Assembly: GCA_016081115.2 (NCBI GenBank)
Contig: CM071926.1
Coordinates: 11,979,971 to 12,043,970, forward strand
From: Rehmannia glutinosa
Taxonomy: Eukaryota > Streptophyta > Magnoliopsida > Lamiales > Orobanchaceae
Direction: 5' to 3'
DNA length: 64,000 nt
The notes under the pieces are model-generated. The model ran no database searches and had not been told where the DNA came from. It was given only the letters and a program-made list of their open reading frames with translations. The position numbers were made by a program, and so were the translations under genes. This document shows positions 59,341 through 64,000 of the stretch, piece after piece (the first letter of the stretch is position 1; each line of letters opens with the position of its first letter).

Positions 59341-60520
59341 TTTTTTTAACGAAACATCATAAATAATATTAATACTCAAACAAGTGTACATCCAAGGTTA
59401 ACTAACCCAAATTCCAAAAGGAACCCGGAAAAGATATGATGCATCTCGGAACAAGAGATCAATCCAAGATAGATCTAAAAACAAACTCGGGAGGGACAAT
59501 CCCACAACTGAGACTGCTTTGAAATTGGCTATTCTAACGCGAACAAAGTACCATCAAAAATACCTCAACATCAAAAAAAATTATAAAACAGAAAAAATCC
59601 AAGCCGCAAGCTTGCAGAAGAGACCAATCCAATTCAACAACACTAGATGATGTAACACCCATGTATGACCCTGGAGAGCAAAAACAAGCGTGAACAGGAG
59701 TATAATAGCTAAAAGATCGGTGGAGGACCACCCTACTTCAAAACCCTAGCAACAAAGAGAAAGAATGAACCAACTAAATATTAAGAAATTTCATCCATTC
59801 AGGTTTTAGCAACCTGCAAAATACGATCTTCAGCATCAAATTTTTCAAACATCCAAAGGTTCCTTGATTTCCAAAGCCACCATGTGATGTAAAGTAGAAA
59901 GCCGAATCCCACATGTTCAAAAACAATATTGTTATTATCTGCAGATATCTTTTTCACCAATGAACAAGATGAGGTTTTCTCTTCCAACCCATCCCAATGC
60001 ACGAGCCAATTTCCAAACAGTCGGACTCTATGGCAATGAAAGAAAAATATGGTCTAAAGTCTCTTAGAAGTGCCACACATAATACAAATGGGATCAATCG
60101 AACAACCTTTTTTAATAAGAGCATCGAGAGGTAGGAATGCTTTGGTGCAACATCTCCAAATGAAGTGTTTAATGTTCTCCCTAACCTTGAGTTTCCAGCT
60201 CCTTTTCAAAATTTAGCGAGGAAAGCGATGAACTCGTCATTGGTTTGAATTTCTAATCTTTTCTTGAATAAGAACGAGTAAGTAGAGTGAAAAGAAAAGT
60301 CTCCTTTTTTTTTCAAAATGCCAAACAAATCTATTTTTTCATCAGGGTATTGAATAACAATGTTTTGGATCTTTTTGCATCATCAGAATTGAAAATTTTA
60401 TCAATCTTTCTCTCATCCCATTGGCTGCCACAATGAGAGAAAAGATCACAAACAAGAATAGGAGCGATAGAACAATGAGAAGCGAACTTGGTTTTGAAAG
60501 AAATATCATCAGAATCCAAG
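59341..60520 (-). pseudogene. LINE ORF2 C-terminal fragment (zf-RVT region)
   Basis: On the minus strand the frame pieces give CDLFSHCGSQWDERKIDKIF, NIKHFIWRCCTKAFLPLDAL, a zinc-ligand stretch with CSIDPICIMCGTSKRL and HCHRV, and FGFLLYITWWLWKSRN. These are the conserved post-reverse-transcriptase (zf-RVT) region of plant non-LTR elements. Stops and frameshifts interrupt it. The 3' end near 59341 has a short A tail (a T run on the plus strand). The fragment is cut at 60520 by the start of an LTR, so its upstream part may continue beyond the window. Confidence 0.75.
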
Positions 60521-62019
60521 TGTTAGGAAATTTATTTGTTAGATTCAGATGATACCATGTAAAACTTAAACTAGGAAGTTGACACCCCATCCGCCTTATA
60601 ATTTGCATTGTAATAGATAGGGCTAAGAAAGTGAGCCAAGTCGGCTATGCCAGGAATACAAGAAACCAACTGGGACTATGTGAAGACTCTCTACTGTGTG
60701 TCAGGTGAGTAATGCCATGAAGGAAGTCAAGACTCGACAAGGAGAGTCACGGGGAACAAATCAAGAGAAGTGTCATCAAGATAACCTCAAAGCCAAGTCT
60801 CTCAAATTAGTGACAATTGAGTTATCCAATGATTTTGAAGCCCCACTCAAGTCACCTTGGGTATAAACATGAGTCTAGTCAAGACAACTAACTTAGATCC
60901 GCTGATTAAAGTCAAGATGTTACTCAATATAGTAATATGTCAAAAAGTTGTTAGGTCTAAAGTGTTAGTCCCAAAATTATGCAAAAGGAATAACCATGGG
61001 AAACACCGCACCTTGTGTCGCACCTGCAATCTTTGCAAAGCATTTAATACGAAGAAAGGTCAACATCAAGGACTCGCATCAAGACAAAACAAGCCAAATA
61101 ACACAAAGTGATATTTGAAATTAGCCTATCTCTTCAACGGGCAAAATATCAAATGTACACTATAAAAGGCAATGAGGAAGTTTATTGAAAGAGGTTACCC
61201 AACCACGAACAAGCAAGCAATATTCAAGCATTTAATCCGCAATATTCTCATAGACATTTAAGCAATCGCCGAGCACGAAACTCAAAGGAAATCGATCCAA
61301 CACAAATTGTGAAGGAAGACAACTTCAAATCATGAAGAGGAAACTTTTGAAGAAACCAAGGGGTCTACTTTCTCAAGTCGGGATTGTAGAAAGGTTGGTC
61401 GAACCATTATCAAGTTTGTTGAGGGCTTCGTGAAATCAAATCCGACTTGAGAAGTAAGATGAAGTGCGCAATGCCTGAAGAAGAGCGTCGGTCGCAAGAG
61501 AAGTTAATGTGATCATGGCTTTCAAAATGTTTCACCGCTAAAATCGATATGTTACATAGTGGATTCCTCCGAGTTGGAGAGAGGATTAGAAGAATTACCC
61601 CATCTTGAACCTCTATAAAATATTTATGTCATTTACTTTCAAACAAACTTACTTTTCTGCATATTTACATTATATCATTTATTCCAATTTATTATATTTG
61701 CTATCCAAGCGATAAATAACCTACCGCAAAAAATCAAGTGTTTATAACAAGCTAATTCTCGAACAAAGAGTGTTAAGTCTTGATTGTTAAAACCAATCAA
61801 CTAGAAGTTAAGTATTTGGCTTGAGCAAATAGGGATTATACTATCAACACTCTTATCGAGTCCATTTAAATGGGTAACTTAGCCTGAAAAGCCAACTTAG
61901 TTGTCCATCAAGCGACACAACCTTTTGAGTCAAGTCTGTTGAATTATTTTAAAAGGACTAAAATCGAAAATTTGGTAAGGTTTATTCAAACCCCTCCCCT
62001 TCTAAACCTTTATTTCACA
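60521..62019 (+). mobile_element. Probable 5' LTR of a Copia/Sirevirus-like element
   Basis: It starts TGTTAGGAAATTTATTTG inside the LINE frame and ends near TTATTTCACA. Shortly after, AAGTGGTATCGGCGGTTGG (from about 62031) resembles the TGGTATC primer-binding site used by plant Copia elements. Gag-like sequence follows on the same strand, supporting a 5' LTR. A short ORF (60857-61111) has no domain. The second LTR is outside the window, so the ends and the ~1.5-kb length are inferred. Confidence 0.5.
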
Positions 62020-62150
62020 TCCTCGGACCTGAAGTGGTATCGGCGGTTGGTTCATTGAGCCTTCCATCATTTTGAACTAGATCTCTATCTTTAAAAAGTT
62101 TTTAAACACTTGTGTTCAAAGTCTTTCACTTTTAAGCAAAGTTATTATCA

Positions 62151-63165
62151 TGGAAGCAAATCTAACGCGCATTCCTATGTTCACTGTTGAAGAATTTGAT
62201 GATTGAAAATTCATATGCAGGATCATCTATCCGCATTACATGATGAAATATGGCTTGTGATAGAGGATGGACCACCGAATACTCAAAGTGAACACGAAAA
62301 AGAGCATTGCATTGAAGGAGAAGAAGTCATTATTCTTTGAAACAAGATGACCATGGTTGAAAAACCAAGGATCAAAGTGGACTAATGAGGATAGAAAAAG
62401 AGATACCGATTGCCCAAAGCTCGATGAAGAGAAGCGAAAAGAAAAGGAAGCCTTTTCCTTCTAAAAAACCTTAAATGCGGAGGTCAAAACGTGGGATGAA
62501 CTAAAACAACCGATGATAAGGAGAAACCGAACACGGTCTCATGGCCATAGAGCGGTAAAACAATGAGGTACGCTCTAACTCTTCTACTTCCTCCATGGTT
62601 GATGACTTGCAATGTGATTTGATGAATTGCAAATTGAGTTTCAAAATTTAATTGTTAAATACAAAATTTGAAAAAGGAGCATAAGGAGCTTAAGGTTGAA
62701 AAAAGAATAATTATTTACCTCTTTTATGAATCTCTCTAGACAAAGCTCATGCTCTTACTCTTACTGGAGTCACTCTTGAAACCGAAAAGAAATCGCTCAC
62801 AAAAGATATCAATGTTTGAAAAATGATATTGCATCCCGTTTCAACATAAGACGGATAAAGTCACAAAAATTTTAGATGCACAAAGAGGTGAGTATTCCAA
62901 ATTGGGACTTGGTTATAAGCCATTTCAAAGTGTTTTTAAGAAAAATAAAAGGTCCCACTTTTACGTCTTTAATAGTTATAATATTTTGTTTTTATTGTGG
63001 CAATTTGGACATTATGCAAATAATTGCAAATTGAGAAATAAATGCAAGACATTCTCTACAAAACATTGGACAAAGCCATGTTCAAAAAGTCAAATCATGC
63101 AAATCGCAAAGAGATTTGGGAAAAGTGACTTTAATTTGTGAAGGATCGAACAAATTAAGGAAAAT
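62151..63165 (+). pseudogene. Degraded Copia gag and coiled-coil/zinc-knuckle region
   Basis: It starts MEANLTRIPMFTVEEFDD at 62151, as plant Copia Gag N-termini do. Many stops follow. Further pieces are KVEKRIIIY near 62690, LDAQRGEYSKLGLGYKPF near 62880, and a second knuckle-like segment QFGHYANNCKLRNKC at 63000-63045 whose first Cys is lost. The order suggests Gag N-terminus joined to a later coiled-coil region, with the middle deleted. It is not functional. Confidence 0.6.
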
Positions 63166-63189
63166 AAATTAATTGTTCTGTGTACAAAA

Positions 63190-64000
63190 AATTTGAAAAT
63201 TTAAAAATGCTTGCAAAACTGCGGATCAGATTTGGATGCAAGATTTACTTGAGATTACAAATGAGCTTTCGGCTCTTGGGAAAGAATATACACAAAAGAA
63301 ATGTGTATGAAGATCTTAGAAGGCTCCTGGCTGAATGAGAAATGAAGGTTATGGCCCCGAGACATTCTATGGACCTCTCAAGAACATCTAACCATGAGCT
63401 ATTCTCAAACCTCAAAGCCTACGAATTTGAGCTGAGAAGAAAAGAGCAAGAGGAGACAGTTGTGCCCAAGACATCTGCTCTAATGCCAGTGAAGGGAAAA
63501 AAGTTGAGCAAAGGAAGCCGTAGACCAAGAGAGATTTCTGATGGTTAAAAGATTCAACAAGTTCTTTAGTAAGATCTATAAAAGAAACAAGGGTGAAACC
63601 TCCAAAAGACATTCAACACCTTCCAAGTCAAGAGACGATAGACCTCCCAAGAGAGCTGAGCATCAAAGGGTTGACTATCAGAGAGCTGATAATCCAAGAG
63701 CAGACAGAGCTGATCAGAGAGCTGAGAACCTGTGTTGGAATTGCAGACAGCCAGGACACTTTGCAGTTGACTGTTCCTATCCACTAGTCAACAAGTATAG
63801 GAATGAGGAAGAAAGAAAAGTCTTAAGGGAAAGAAGATAGGAAAAGAGAAAAGCTATGTTAGCTACTGAGACTGCTGAGACAGTCAAGTCCAAAGAAGCA
63901 GCAGACTCAGAAAGTAGTGAAGCAGACTACTCAAGTGATTCTGAGGAAGAGGCTATGATCTGCTTTATGGCCAAAGAACAAGATCAACCAGATCAAGAAG
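63190..64000 (+). pseudogene. Second Copia/Sirevirus-like gag segment, runs off the window
   Basis: Pieces in order: QIWMQDLLEITNELSALGKEY (63225-63290), DLSRTSNHELFSNLKAYEFE (near 63370), MVKRFNKFFSKIYKR (63541), a run of RA(E/D)-rich repeats, the CCHC knuckle CWNCRQPGHFAVDC (63733-63774) and an acidic stretch ending at the window edge. This is the middle and end of a Sirevirus-type Gag, which binds element RNA. A frameshift near 63500 and a stop at 63838 break it. It starts abruptly after the previous Gag, so two elements or a rearranged one are joined here. Confidence 0.7.

Overview
The window is nuclear DNA of a flowering plant, most likely a eudicot. It is AT-rich, its genes have short exons with GT-AG introns and plant-type products, and transposable elements (TEs) fill most of the rest. 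Three host genes can be supported, and each is present twice in direct orientation: a uL18-type (organelle-like) ribosomal protein gene (+), a DMP8/9-type membrane protein gene (+), and a hydroxyproline O-galactosyltransferase (GALT type, GT31) gene (-).

Layout. Copy 1 of a large direct repeat runs from 48 to 26512 and stops exactly at a 100-N assembly gap (26513-26612). Copy 2 runs from 39621 to about 57038. Order in both copies: Copia RNase H tail, small terminal-inverted-repeat (TIR) elements, uL18 gene, a MULE-like element carrying an NPF-transporter fragment, DMP gene, then the convergent GALT gene. Copy 1 alone holds a 9.8-kb Mutator-like element (MULE, 5983-15767) with two degraded convergent genes: a Ulp1-type cysteine protease (+) and a FAR1-type transposase (-). 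Copy 2 alone holds a 780-bp hAT-like element (54758-55537) and a tiny poly(A) insertion upstream of its uL18 gene. Because copy 1 ends at the gap, the repeat is either a real tandem segmental duplication or two haplotypes left side by side by the assembler.

Between the copies (26613-39620) lie a LINE 3' end, a 1.2-kb TIR element with a tRNA-like stretch, a train of three TIR elements separated by TA repeats (29013-37832), a 2.3-kb solo LTR with a CTAAG target duplication inside one of them, a deletion derivative of the 9.8-kb MULE, and an internally deleted Copia element. After copy 2 come AT-rich sequence without recognisable genes, a LINE fragment (-) cut by what looks like a Copia LTR, and two degraded Copia/Sirevirus-like gag segments reaching the window edge.

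The uL18 and DMP genes are open in both copies. The GALT gene carries the same one-base frameshift in exon 1 in both copies, and copy 2 has further indels. The most interesting signals are the two-gene MULE with its 3.5-kb derivative and mirror-polarised TGCTTA motif arrays, a set of micro poly(A) insertions with 12-15 bp target duplications, and the doubled DMP locus.
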